Source: Chromera velia
Taxonomy: Eukaryota; Sar; Chromeraceae
Assembly: GCA_018398765.1 (NCBI GenBank)
Contig: JAHBMJ010000751.1
Span: forward strand, 1-41,396
Length of the DNA stretch: 41,396 bases
Reading direction: 5' to 3'
Shown: positions 11,172 to 23,154 of the stretch, in pieces
Layout: every line of letters begins with the position of its first letter
How positions within the stretch are numbered: the first letter of the stretch is position 1
Program-made: the position numbers and the translations under genes
Notes under the pieces: generated by a model
Databases searched by the model: none
Told to the model about the DNA's origin: nothing
The model's input: only the letters and a program-made list of their open reading frames with translations

Positions 11172-11679
11172 CTTTTTCTTCACCGCGTAAACTCTGCATG
11201 CCGTGCATGCATGCATGAGGCCCTAGCTAGCTGCATGGATCCGCGCGTGCATGCATTTATTTCGACCCGATCGATATAAACAATTAACAGTACATAAAAG
11301 TTCGGTTCCATGCAATTCAGTGGAGACTCGTCGAATGAATCGCATGCCTTTCTGAGTCAATGTGCCAACGTGGCAACCTTTCGATAGTGCGTCCACTTGC
11401 AGTAGCCCAGAGCAGGCTTACAATCTATATCCGGGATCTCTTGATTCCTTTCCTTGCATGCATGCAGACATGTATCCCTCGATGTCCAATTCATGTAGAC
11501 ATGCATAAACTCCAATCCATGCATATATTCCGTAGAAAAGAGTCACAGAAAAACACATTCTCTCAATCCAATTTGAGATCCCCTGGAACCCGTCAGTCAG
11601 CTGCCTGAGTTGGCATTTTTTATTCCGTCTACCTGTCTGCTCTGGACAGCGAGAGGTGGCTGCCCTTTTTGACAGGAAC
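11172..11679. other. Spacer between tRNA-like gene and TSP1 gene
   Basis: No gene seen. It contains a T run acting as a probable Pol III terminator just after 11171 and a cluster of TGCATGCA palindromes (near 11200-11215, 11240, 11456-11466 and 11516). It presumably includes the promoter and 5' UTR of the gene starting at 11680. Confidence 0.45.
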
Positions 11680-14600
11680 ATGCCCCCAAAGCGCGTGTAC
11701 CTCTCTGACAGGAAGCAGAGGCAACTATCTCTCTCTGCAGGGTCAGAAAAGAGTAACAGCAAGCAAACCGAAGCATCAGAAGACAGTGAACCTTCTGTCC
11801 GCTCTGCCCTGACCTCATCCGTCTCTAGCTCCCTCAGGAACCAGAGAGCACAACCACCACTTCAGGAAGAGAGATGGAGCTTCAGTCGAGCGTACGAATC
11901 GAAGAGAGCAGCTCCGAAAGAAAGGAAGCTGGTGGACAGGAGGATCGATCCAGTGCTCTGGGGGCACAATGGGGCCCAGCCAGAGGCAACTTTGGGTGAT
12001 GAAGAGAAGGAAGGATTCAAGAAGAAAAGGGGCAAGAAGGCGAGGCGGGAGGCAATGGAGATCGGGAGCGGGGCAGGAAGGGAAAGGGAGGCGCTCGAGA
12101 CGATCACTCAGAGATACAGGAGAAGACAGAGGCTCCTCTTCGAGATTGCCGGTGAGTGACTTTGGACATTTGTCACTTCTCCTTCTCACCCGCAAGAGGA
12201 TTCGGCGAGTCTTTTTTTCGACACGCATGCTTCAACACGTACAAACTTACGCAAACACAAACAACCAAATTCACAGTGAGGATTGGAAGGAATATTTCTC
12301 GTCGTGAGACCTTCTTGTCATTTTCCCTCATGGGTGCGTTTCCCGGTTTTCATCTTGCTCTTATCTGTACGTACGCGTGTGTGTGCAGTCCTCTTGTTTT
12401 GCTTCGGCTTCCTTATCTGGCTCACGTTTATCACCTTCTGCCCCATGGCGCTGTTTCGGTGTCCCGGGCAACACTTGTTCACTGTGGTGGTTGCCGCATG
12501 GGCTCTTCTGCTGGGTTGCGTGGGTCTCTCCCTGCCCCTTACCTTCGCAGCCTCTAGGGGGTTCGGCAAAGTGGTGGGTGTGATGGTAGCGATGATCTCT
12601 GTTCTCTTGTGTCTGGGAATTCTCAGAGCACTGGTTCCGAGCTTCCGCGACCTTCCGGTCTTGCCCGTCTCCTGCAATGATGCCTCAGACTCGAAAGGAA
12701 ATCCCCTTTCTGGTACAGCAACGAAAGCGACTTCCGGTCCCTCATCTTCATCAGGAGACGGGGGGGAAGCGGAAATGGATGGGTGGATAGACAGTCAAGA
12801 GGGCACTTCGAAGAAAAGAGAATACGTCCTGAAGACCCCCGAGGACATTCAGAAAATTCTCGCTGGGCTTTCTGGACAAGATGAGAGCGCACATAAGACA
12901 GAGGCCACAGTCTATCACTTGTCGCCCTCAAAGAACAGCCCCTCTGCGACATCTGCATCCCCTCACAACCGAAGGCTTCAGACGACAGTTCAGAACGACG
13001 AGGAGACGGGAAGGGGAGAGACATCTCATCAGCCATTCTTCTCCCTTCCGCAAACAGCCCTCATTTTTCGAATCCGTCGTGAGGGAATCTCAACCTTTCG
13101 ATTTCTCACCCTCTCCTTTTGGGTGACAGTGCGCAAGCCATCCGGAGAGACACAAGCAAACCCTCCCACAAACATTCTGTCTCTCTCATGTTCCTCTGTA
13201 GGTTTCCACCCCACCCCTCACCGATTTATCTCATCAGCCTCTGAATCCGACTCTCCTTCTCCTCCTTCCACCTCGACGCTCAGTGCTCTGGAGATCTCAA
13301 CCTCGCCGGACCCAGTAGAGAATCCGCCTGCCGATGTACGTCATGCACAATCAGGAAGGCTTCTTTTGCTTGATACATTCGTAAGCTGCGACTAATGTTC
13401 ACCTTGTAATCGGTAGCTTTTGCTGCAGGTTCTCGTAATTTTGTTGAGATGCACGGGAACATAGCAAGACTCGAGTGGCTTCGAGCGTGAGATGAATTCA
13501 AAGCGGGAGGAGGGTGTCGGGGGACGGACGGAAAGAAGGAAAGAGAGAGGCAGGAGAGCAGACAAGCAAAGAAGTTGACAAACATGCAATCAAAGAAATT
13601 GACAGATGTTTAGATGGACAGGTAGCAACAGAGAAAGAGAGAGAACGAGAGAAAGACAAACGGACGAACAGGCAGACAATCAGACAAACAGAAGATCGAC
13701 ACGTACGCGCCCAACTTTACCTTCCCTCTTGTCCTCCTTTCCTCTTCTGCTCACATTTTTTCTTCTGTCTGTTCCTCTTCCTCTTCTCCTTCATGTTATG
13801 CAGACGGAGGCCCTCCCTCCTTTTCTCGAAATCTTCTTCGACCCCCACCCTCGGCTGAAGGTCGTCACCCTCGCATCTGATGGATCACGCAACCCTCCCT
13901 TGATTGGAGATCTGCGGAGCTCCTCTCAGTGGTTTCATGTGATGCTCTCCCTCTCAATCCTTTCGGAAGATTCGACAGAGGATGAGGAGGCAGAGGGAGA
14001 CACGCAGGCTCACATGGAGGGCAGTCAGGAAGACGTGAATAAGGGTGGTTCCCGTGTGAAAGGAAGTCTTCGTCTCTTCGTGAATGGATCTCTTAGAGAT
14101 GAAATGGAGGGAATTGAAATGGTCAGCTCACTGCTTGTCCGTCCGTTTCTCTCTCTGTTCTGTCATCCTTTTGTTCCCTCCTTCCTCCCTTCCTTCCTTC
14201 CTTCCTTCCTTCCTTCAAACCTTGCGCACCTCCTGCCGTGCTTCCTTCAATCCTTCCTGATTTCTTGCAAGCCTCTCTTCTAAGGTCATCTCTGACTTTC
14301 GATTCTCTGCTGTCTGTCTGTCTGGCCCGCAGGCCCGTCCGTGTTCAGACAGTCTATTGGTGTTCGGGGACCAGACGGCAGTTCTGAGAAGGAAGAAAGG
14401 AGAATGGGGCGCGGAGGGGGGAGTTGACAAAAATCAGAGCAGTCGAATAGTAGAGAAAGACGAAGACGGAGGAAAAGAGGAGGAGGCGGAAGAAGAATAC
14501 GAATCCGAAGAAGGTGGTCCCGTAGTTTCCCTTGGATTTCCGTCGGGAGGGCGACGGAGCGCTTTGGAGTCCGTGGCTGCCCTCCAGGTCTCGTCCCTCC

Positions 14601-15042
14601 CTTTTTCTTTTGGAGAAACCGTCTCTCTGGTTCTCGGTCTGGAAGACGAGAAGGATGACAGTGGGGAGAATGGGAGGTGCTGGGATGTGTTTGACAGTCT
14701 TCAAACAGGTCATGAAGGAGGTGAGGGGGAAGGAGACAAGGAAACTTCCTCAGGCTCTGCCTCAATCGCTTCGCTTCCCCTTGTACGATTGGGGCTTGCG
14801 AGTGAGAAAAGACTTGAGATGAAGGAGGTCCAAAAGGGTCAGTGAAAACAACCACGTGCGTAAGCATGGGTCGGAATGTGAGAACTCTGAGGTATCGAGC
14901 CAGGCAGTGTGATTAGGTAGGCCTCTGTGTGTGTGTATGTGCGCAGGGGCGGCAAGTTTGTGTGGGTGCTTCTTTCTGCGTCTGTGTCGTGCAGGGGAAC
15001 TTTTGGGAAAGATGCATAAATAGACAGAGTTCAGAGATACAT

Positions 15043-15077
<35 letters not shown>

Positions 15078-15192
15078 GACATGCACATACGTACACGAAC
15101 ACGCACACGCACACGACACGCACACGCCAAAAGAATCTTAGAAAAAGGTGGAGACAGCGCGGGCGCGGGCGCTCCAGAGCGAGAGAGAGAGA

Positions 15193-15232
<40 letters not shown>

Positions 15233-18200
15233 GCCTACTTCTTTCCAAACCAAGACTCGAACTGCACGTATTCAGACGTGACGCGCACGCATGCTGTGAC
15301 TCTTGGAGTCCATCGTCTTCTGTTCGTATGCAGGTCCACTCACCGACCCCGTGCTTTCTCGCTGCGTTTCCGGTCTGACACCAAGCGCGAGTAGGTCAGT
15401 GCAAAGAGTTGCTTTCCTTCCAACTGTCTCCAAAGAGCGAACGATGTCTCACATGTCCTGAGCTGTCTGCGAGCATCGAACAGAGAATGAAGACGCGTAT
15501 CTCCGGTCAACAATCGCATGAAAGGACGAACAGACTAACATAACTGGTAGGTGGGCAAACAAATAAGAGCCAGGTGTTTTCTTTTGTTTCCTTTCTTCCT
15601 TCGCTCCCGCCCAGATTCCTTCTTCCCCTTTCCCCTTCCGTATTCCCCCCCTCAGGCCCATGGAGCTCCTGGACTTCCTGTGGCGCCTCTCGGTGTGGGG
15701 ACGAATCAATCAACAGAGGCGAGCGAAAGCGGAGTCGCGAGGTTGACCTTCAGAAGGCTGCCCAGGTTTCGGGCCTCCCCTTTTCACTCCTCTCTTCCAT
15801 CTGCCCCTCGGCACTCGTAAAGACAGAGGAACGGAAGCCGTGCGAGTTCACACCGTGCAAAGGTCAGAAGTGAATCTTGCAAATTGAAATGCATGTTGCA
15901 TTGCAGCAGCATGGAGAAAAAGGGGGATTGAGCGTCATTGTTCTGCTTGAACACCTAGACAGCTCATATATACGCAAAAAAATAGCCGAAGGTGTCTTGG
16001 AGACAGGAAGGAGAGACGACACGGTGAAGTCGTGGTGTTGCAACGGCATGTGCGGATAGTTTTGATCTGACAGACGAGCCAGTGGCCTCCATGCAACTCT
16101 TCATGAACTCGTCACTTCTTTCCCCCTCCCCACTTTTTCTGCAGGCAAAGAAACTCCCAGCGGTCTGATATCGAAGAGCCTCTTTGTTCTGTACGGTCCC
16201 CCAGAATGTCAGTCAGTCTCTGGCTGTCCCATTGGAGCAGCGAATAGACCTCACAGATTTTTCTCTGTATTCTGTGTGTACGTGTTTGCCTGAACAGGTT
16301 GGATTGAACAGTCAGTGCAGCTAGAAAGGAAGTCTCTCTCGACGTGAAATGATACACAGAGACAGAACACTCCCTTGCCTGTTTTGTCTTTGTCTCCCTG
16401 GCTTCTCTCTCCTTGTATCAAAGCAACTCTGTCCGGGTTCTCTTGCAGATAGCGAATGGGGTGAGTGGAGTCTGTGCTCCTCCGTCTGCAGACAATCAAG
16501 GAGACGGCACGTGAAGGTCAGAGAAGGAGGGCAATGTGAACTTGTTGTGGGATGCGATTCGAAGAAAACATGTCTCAGCATGGAACGTTTTCCATCCTGT
16601 TTTCTGATGTCTCGTGATCAAGTTTTTCTCGGCTTTGCTCTGTTGAAAGGGCCCGTTGTATGTGGAGACAACTGGTACAGTTGTTTTCTTTCTTTGTGAA
16701 TGAATGGCCCTGCCTGCAGAGGTGGACCTCTTCCTCGATCTACCCCCTCAGTTCCCTTCTCGAACACCGGGGTTGCGGTCCCAGAAGGTGTGTGGAGGAC
16801 CTGGATCGGGAGGGCGATCTTTCTGTGTCGTCCGAAGGGGAGGAAAGGGACCCTGAGGGGGTAAGTGAAGCGATTGAAAGCAAAAAAAACGATGCGAAGA
16901 CACGCATTCACGTTCAAATGGCCACCAGTAGACGACCAGTTGCAAGAGGGTTCACTTTTCTGACCTTTCTCCACATAGACAAGGAAGCACGGAGGCTGAG
17001 TCTGTCACACCAACACCGAGGTTGCTTCCTCTCTTTCTTTGAGGACACCAGGCGGACTCACACAACAGAAAAAGAAGAAGACACGTTGATCGACGAGACG
17101 CCTGCACACGCAGTGCCTGGAGGCCGTACCTCTATATCTCTATGCTGGGCTCCTTTCCCTACCCTCATGGTTCGAGCACTGGGGTCGTCGCTGAAGGTTG
17201 AGAGCGCAGGGGACGGCCTTCTATCCTGCCTCTCGAGTTGGTGTCTTTTTGGTGTGACCGTGGAGGCTCTTGGGCCGTTCATGGCGTTGACTGTGCACAT
17301 GAACGGGGAAACTGTATGGGCCGACATTCTGAGTGGAAGAACGGTCAGTCAGGGGGGGGTTGATTCAGAGAACACTTCTACAGTTGGTCTTTGCATCTCG
17401 ACCCCATGAGTAGACTTTGTTTCTTTCTTTGCCTGATTGGATGCAGGCTGATGCGAAGGAATTTTTTCCATCAGACGGTCTGTCTGTTGTTGGGGCGGCG
17501 GTACCGCTAGTGGAAGAGGTGAGTGACTCGGGGGGGGACGAGGTGATCCGACCCCTCCGGTATCTGTCAGCAGTGCGGCCCCGGTTTTTCTCACGACGAC
17601 TGTCCCCAGGGGAGATTTTTGGTGTGTGGATGGAGGAAGCTTGTGGGGGTAATCGCACAGAGAATGCAACGGAGTGGAGCAGGAGGGAGGCTGAATTGAT
17701 GGGAGACCTATTCGATTTTAGATTAGAGGGGGGACATCCCAGACTGCCGACGGGAAATCGCACTCAGGCGCGTGCTTGTGCCTGTGGCTGGAGGAGTTTC
17801 TGTGGTCAGTTTTCTTCTTCTGTCTCTTTCTTTCTTCGTCCCCTTGGCTTCTTTTGCCAGTCCATCTGACATCATTTCGACCTTTGTTGCTTGTGTCAGA
17901 GGAGTCTTGGACGGAGGTAGCAAAGCTTTTAGCACGGAGCCAATAAAGCCTGAGTGGTTCGACTTCACTACTCTGAAACCGGTTGAAAAGAGTTTTGCAA
18001 GGCTATTTTGCTTGAATGTCGCTTTCTGCGCATGTCCAGTGCTCCACTGACTTTGGAAGAGCTTGCGAAAGAGATGAAATTCAAATAATTCACATTCTTC
18101 TTCTGCCTTCTGCAGAACCAGAAGAGGCAAATCTGCCTGGAGACCAGAATCAGGGGGGGGAAAGAGGACAGACAAGCAATGAGGAACAACAAATAAAAAA

Positions 18201-20496
18201 GGAAAAGGAAAAATCGATGACAGTAGCAGAAGAAGCTCAAGAAGCGCAAACCAACGGAGACGGAGATCGTGGGATCGGTGTGGAAGAAGAGACTTCTGTT
18301 GCAGAAGGAGACCTGAACGGAGAAGCTGGTGAAGAAATGCAGCTGTCTGCGTCTGCAGAGGAAGGCCCACCGTGGGAGAGGCAGCCCTCTTCTGTCCACA
18401 CTGGAGAAAGCGCTATGGTGGAGGAATTTGAGGTGTCAAATTTTGTCTGGGGAGAGTGGGGTGCCTGCTCTGTGTCTTGCGGGAGGGGAGAGCGGAGACG
18501 GGATCTCAGAAATGCTAGGGGGGGGATGGGAACAGAGGAAGCAGCAGGGGGGGGAGAGACGAAGGGACGACTTCTGAAAGTGGATGTGATGTCTTGCAAC
18601 AACTTTTTATGTGGTCAGTATGCCCTTCTTTGCTGTTTTGATGGTATCTCACTCACTTGGTGTACTTCTTTTCTGCCTCTGTGTGTTTCGCTGTGGTAGA
18701 GCTCAGAGCTGTGATCTCCCAGGAGCCCGGAGCGTACATATTTTTTCATTCACCGCCATCTGAACACTTTTGAGTTTTCTGCAGAAACTCTGGAGGAGGC
18801 CCCTACAGAACTGGAGAAGGACGCGATTGCATGCGAGGAGGGCCTGGAGGGAAGACTGGCAACAGGGGGGGACGGTGTCCGTTCCTGTCTTCCTTCCTTC
18901 TGTCCTTTTTTCTTGGAGAAGCGGGAGGGACTTCTTCTTTCGTCCTTCGAGGAAGCCTGGTGCAGGAGGGGCTGCTGCGCCCTTAGGAGGGGGGAAGTGG
19001 GGCTGGGTGGGATGCTCCTTCCTCCATGTGTGTTGGCAGGGGCACCTCCCTGCCGTCTCCCTTATCCGAAACCTCAAGGTGAGTGCCCTGATCTGTATAC
19101 AAATCACTGGAGTAATGTTTTTTTGTTTGTCCTTTGTTTTGGACTACGTGGCGGAAGCGTCACCAGCTCCTGGAGGGCATAAAGCAATCAACAGAATGAG
19201 CCTTCCACGAGTTAACAAGAGGGAAACAAAAGTGATGGCGTCCCTGGTCCAAGAAAGAAAGAAAGACGCAATCGAGCATGGAATGTTTTCACGCTAAACA
19301 AAAATAGACGCAGGCATATATTCTCATGCCCCGATCGATCGGGGGACCCATGCAGGTGGGTCATTCAGGTGAGTAGTGGGCTGCTCAACGCCCCGAAAGA
19401 AAGGTCGACTGCCTGTTGAATTGCTCATCATGTTCGACTTTATTTCTTGCAGAAGCATCGTCCCACGCTTCTCTTGACCTTGTACAAACAGAAACTCCTC
19501 AAGACGACGCTGATGCTCCTCTCCCACACCCTGATGATGAAAACTCAGGCGGGTCTTCGCAGGGAGAGGCAAAGGGAGAATTGGAAGCAGGCAGAGGGGA
19601 CCTCGCGTGTGATGAAGTCTCCTGTACGCTTTGGCCTTCTGAGGTCAGTCTATTGGGTGTGTGAGTATTTGTGTTGGCCAGGCAAAAGAGGCACGGGGGG
19701 AAACACAGTAAGCGAGCACAGAATAGAAAGAAACAAAAAAAGCTCTCCATTGTGATCCATCGATCCTTTTTTTTACTTCTTTGGGACGATCCGATCGGCT
19801 CTATCTACTCGATCCTTATTGTTGATTCAATCTGCTGTTCCCTCTTTCTTTCCTCTCCCTCTCTCTCTATCTCCCTCGCGAACTGTTTTGCTCCACATAT
19901 TCGCTCAACTTTGTTTGTTTGTGTGTGTGCGCCTGTGTGTCCACCCTCTTCACTTTCAGGGCAAAAGAGAGCGTCACGAGATGGGCCCTCGGTGCGATAT
20001 GCAGGAGACCTGCATGACTCTCGACCAGACCCTCAGGCTGAGTTGGCCTGCTTCCTTTTTCCTCGACATGGCTTCCTATCTGACTGTGGTTCTCAGTGGT
20101 GAGAGAGCTCTGAAGCCTCTGACGATTGGCCTCACATATCAACAGGAGCGGATAGCAAACCAGGTGCCCCCCCAAACAGGTCCAGACACAGACGACGACT
20201 TTAGGCCTCAGTGTCCTGAGATCGCGTGTCAGTGCGAGGCCTGGTGCATCATGCAGTGCTGGAAGCTGCTGAACGGTCGGTCGGACTACTTGGATGATGA
20301 GAAGAGGGCGTTTGCGGAGTCTGTGAACGACTGCCGGTGTCTGAGGGACCGCTTGGATGACTGGTTGGCCTGTGACTGGAGACACTGGAAGCCTTACATC
20401 GTATATGAACCTGACAAGTACAAGGTGTTGCCTGCAATGTGTGAATGGACGAAGCCGCCCTACATTTCAATTCGGTACGGGTTCATGAATTGTTGA
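11680..20496 (+). CDS. Three-pass membrane protein with LamG-like and TSP1 modules
   Basis: Fourteen exons join in phase to about 1,759 residues: 11680-12151, 12389-13335, 13804-14121, 14333-14837, 15334-15390, 15656-15862, 16145-16207, 16449-16657, 16720-17343, 17447-17804, 18116-18613, 18785-19078, 19453-19643, 19960-20496. A basic 157-residue N-terminus precedes three hydrophobic helices (about 158-175, 186-212, 217-240), so the long C-terminal part should be extracellular. LamG-like segments (FLTLSFWV with RLFVNGSL; FGVTVE with ALTVHMNGE) lie near 390-620 and 1003-1160. TSP1-like modules are at about 767-835 (SPWSSWTSC), 857-898 (SEWGEWSLCSSVC), 1175-1254 (degenerate) and 1361-1419 (WGEWGACSVSC). 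A Cys-rich tail ends the protein. A role in adhesion or environmental sensing is inferred from these modules. Some middle exon borders, especially 16658-16719, are tentative. Confidence 0.75.
14166..14217 (+). repeat. CCTT microsatellite in an intron
   Basis: TTCC repeats within the intron 14122-14332 of the TSP1 gene. Confidence 0.8.
15039..15230 (+). repeat. CATA/CA and GA microsatellites in an intron
   Basis: CATA and CA repeats at about 15040-15078, then CACG-rich sequence, then a (GA)n run at about 15180-15230. All lie in the intron between 14838 and 15333. Confidence 0.85.
15656..15862 (+). other. Exon encoding the first TSP1 module
   Basis: Begins SPWSSWTSCGASRC and ends with a Cys-Glu-Phe-Thr-Pro-Cys motif. 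The W-xx-W-xx-C opening and Arg-rich middle are diagnostic of thrombospondin type-1 repeats. It is flanked by phase-1 introns on both sides. The intron before it uses donor GTAGGT at 15391; the nearby GTCAGT at 15395 would break the frame. Confidence 0.8.
18116..18613 (+). other. Exon with acidic linker plus the last TSP1 module
   Basis: A Glu/Gln/Gly-rich linker of about 100 residues leads into WGEWGACSVSCGRGERRR, the cleanest TSP1 in the gene, including the Cys-Ser-Val-Ser-Cys-Gly consensus. The module ends with Cys-Asn-Asn-Phe-Leu-Cys. Both flanking introns are phase 1. Confidence 0.8.
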
Positions 20497-21155
20497 AGAG
20501 AGAGAGAGAGAGAGGGGAGGCTAGGAGGGGAGGGGGGGGGGGGATTCAGAGACACAACAGACGTCTCTTTGATTGACTCAAGAGAGACAAAAGACGTTTT
20601 TGATGGTGGGGAAATAGAGAGAGAGGAAATCAAAGCGTAAAGGGTTCTGCTTTTTTTGAGGTATCGATTTGGATCTTCATGGAGAGAATTGCACTGCCCT
20701 CTAAAACTGTGAATGAAAGGAGCAACGTGAAAAATTTGTGGTGCTTTTTGGTGTGGTCCGGTAGGGGAGACCCCTTGAAAAGTGGGAGTCGGCCGAAAAA
20801 ACACCGGATCGAAGCAGTTGTTTTTTTTTTTCTGTCATTCTCTCCCGTTTGTCTACTTCTCTTACTCTGCGTCCCCCTCTCTCTCCCTACTACTTCCTCA
20901 TCATCCCTCATGTGATGCACATCATTGTCTGTTGCATGTCGGCACTGACTCGGCAGCCACTTCCCAACTGTTTTCTAATACCGTTTAGCACTTTTTTGAG
21001 AGCATTTGAAAGCTGTCGGGCACCTTCAGGCACAGTAGACCATTTTGTTGTCATCGATAATTTTTTATGCGCTGTGAAAAATAACGTGCACTTAAAAGTA
21101 GCTCAAAAAATAGTCGTTTTTCAGCAGCTGCGTTTCTTTTTAAAACTGCATGCTA

Positions 21156-21496
21156 GGGTTCACACTCTAAAGTGCTAAGAAAAGAAAAAAAGAAAGTTTG
21201 TCTGAGTTTTCTTTGTTTAGAGCTTTATTTAGGATAAATTTCTGATAAAATTAGTAAATCAGGCCGCTCTCATTCAAATAGAAAGACTAGGTTGTTTACT
21301 AAACGCTTTGTAAGCCAAAAACGTCAATGTTTTTTAGAAATAAAGATTTTTTTTATGGAAATCGTCGGTTTTGGGGGCATTTTTTGAAGACAAAGATTCG
21401 ATTTTCCTTTATCAAGTTAACAAAGTTGTAAAAAAAGAAAGAAAAAAAGAAAGTTGGTCTGAGTTTTCTTTGTTTCGAGCTTTACAGTGTGAACCC
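21156..21496. mobile_element. MITE-like element with TA target duplication
   Basis: The left end GGGTTCACACTCTAAAG (21156-21172) and right end CTTTACAGTGTGAACCC (21480-21496) are inverted repeats with one mismatch over 17 bp. Both are flanked by TA (21154-21155 and 21497-21498), the target duplication typical of Tc1/mariner elements. Inside, a block of about 45 bp containing GTCTGAGTTTTCTTTG is repeated in direct orientation near both ends (around 21179-21225 and 21432-21484). At 341 bp it encodes no transposase, so it would be non-autonomous. Confidence 0.7.
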
Positions 21497-21744
21497 TATA
21501 GACTGCATGTCTTAAGCTTTGCATGAGTTGTCTTCAATATGTGTAATATTATGTGTTTAAAAGATGATCGAGGGTTTTGTTTATGCATATATATAAACCC
21601 AGATATAAACTTTTTGAACCATCATTGTACTAAAGTGTTTTTTTTTTATTAATTACATTTGTGTACCAGTATAGCGGTGTAGTAGTTAAATATTTAGCAA
21701 ATTTATATTTTAGTCCGTCAATTCTCTGCTAAATCTAGGCATGG

Positions 21745-21781
<37 letters not shown>

Positions 21782-21920
21782 CTATATATATTTTTGATGA
21801 ATGCAATTTGTAATCTGAACGAGAATATAATATATAAATATATTGGAAAATATGTTGGCTTTGTGTCTCATTTCAGTATAATACTACCCATGCTAGTTTA
21901 TATATATATATATATATATA

Positions 21921-23114
21921 AAGGCTGAGAAAAGATGTATAAGGTGCTGGTGCTGGTGCAAAAACAGGTTTGCACCTTAAATCAGGTGCAAAACAGGTGC
22001 AAAATAAGGTGTACCGTTTATCCTATGAAAGCTATGTTTCTAGGGTTGATTTCTAGTATTTCTAACGGCCAAAAGGCATCTCATTCAAAGCTTAAAAGCT
22101 TATTATGATATAGATTTGCTACACTAGTTTTTACTATGTAAAACAACTTTAAATATCGCTAGAAATATCAGTAAAAAGGCGATAAAAAGCAAAAATAAAA
22201 AATCTTACAATTAAAAACTCTATGTCTCTGACTGTCTCATGACTTTGGTCTCTTTCTAGGTCTCTTTTCTCAACTTAAGCAACGTTTTTCACCTCTTCAA
22301 TGCTTTTTTTGTATGCTGATAATATGTTTGGCACCGTTTGCGTGCTACACCGTAGTCCAGTTCTATCCCTACGGTCTATAAAACCTTCAAACTGTATGCA
22401 TGCCCCTTTGGAGCAAACTCATAAAGAAAGCAACCACAAATGGTACGTTTTCATAAAAAAGAAAAAGAAGAAAGAATGAAATAAAAGAAGGCTTTTTTTT
22501 ATTTGCATTTTTCCTCTGAGTAAGGGTAAGTGAGGATGAGTGAGGGCCTGATCTTAAGGATCAGAGCCCAGCCCCGTCATATACCCTAGCTCTCTTCTTC
22601 ACTCACCCCCTAGCTCACCCCCCCACACAAAATGATAACGGAGCACAAAAAAAAGGAAGAAGAGAAAGAAGAAGAGGAGAAAGAAGAGGAGAGAGCAGGC
22701 TCCTTACAGACTTTGTCTCACTTGAAGTCCAACTTGAAAGTCGACCCTGCTGTAAAGAGAAGAGGTACCCATGCTTCAATGGACTTGATTTCATGCAGCG
22801 CATGCATGCGTTGTCGAATATACGTTCAGTGACCTCTGTATGCATGTAGCCGATTTTAAATTTTTCTCAAAAATCGGCTAATTGGATTTGTTTCGCGCAC
22901 GTGCACCGCGGCCCGGCAATACGCGCGTTTGGGACCGCGGAGAGCCGCAGGGGCGGGGCAGCGGCGCGTTGCATGGCAATAACACTAACACTTTTCACCC
23001 AATTCCATTGAATCAGGTACAAAACAGGTGCATCAGGTGCACCTGGTGCAAAACAAGTGCATCTGGTGCAACTTCTTGTTTTGCACCTTTTCTGAGGTGC
23101 ACCTTTTCTAAGCC

Positions 23115-23115
<1 letters not shown>
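21921..23115. mobile_element. Inverted-repeat element inserted in (TA)n
   Basis: The left end AGGCTGAGAAAAGATG and the reverse complement of the right end, GGGCTTAGAAAAGGTG, agree at most positions. Both abut (TA)n tracts. Just inside both ends are clusters of a GGTGCAAAACAG-type motif (21945-22020 and 23017-23105), resembling subterminal transposase-binding repeats. The interior of about 1.2 kb has no transposase frame. A TA-targeting non-autonomous DNA transposon is the simplest reading. An outer inverted repeat (21735-21756 versus 23174-23195) encloses it. Confidence 0.6.

Positions 23116-23154
<39 letters not shown>

Noticed and set aside
16861-16978. Intron with perfect GTAAGT donor in the TSP1/LamG gene
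   Set aside because: Removing 118 nt breaks the frame and discards a LamG-like segment; kept only as an ambiguity.
17900-17916. 17-nt micro-exon in the TSP1/LamG gene between two acceptor-like sites
   Set aside because: Exon 17447-17804 joins directly to 18116 in the correct phase, so no extra exon is needed.
22500-22845. Short Glu/Lys-rich frame MITEHKKKEEE inside the transposon-like element
   Set aside because: It is a purine-rich simple repeat, with no transposase motif or DDE/D signature.
21945-23105. Regularly repeated GGTGCA words resembling a CRISPR-like array
   Set aside because: Spacing is irregular, the genome is eukaryotic, and the words fit transposon subterminal repeats.
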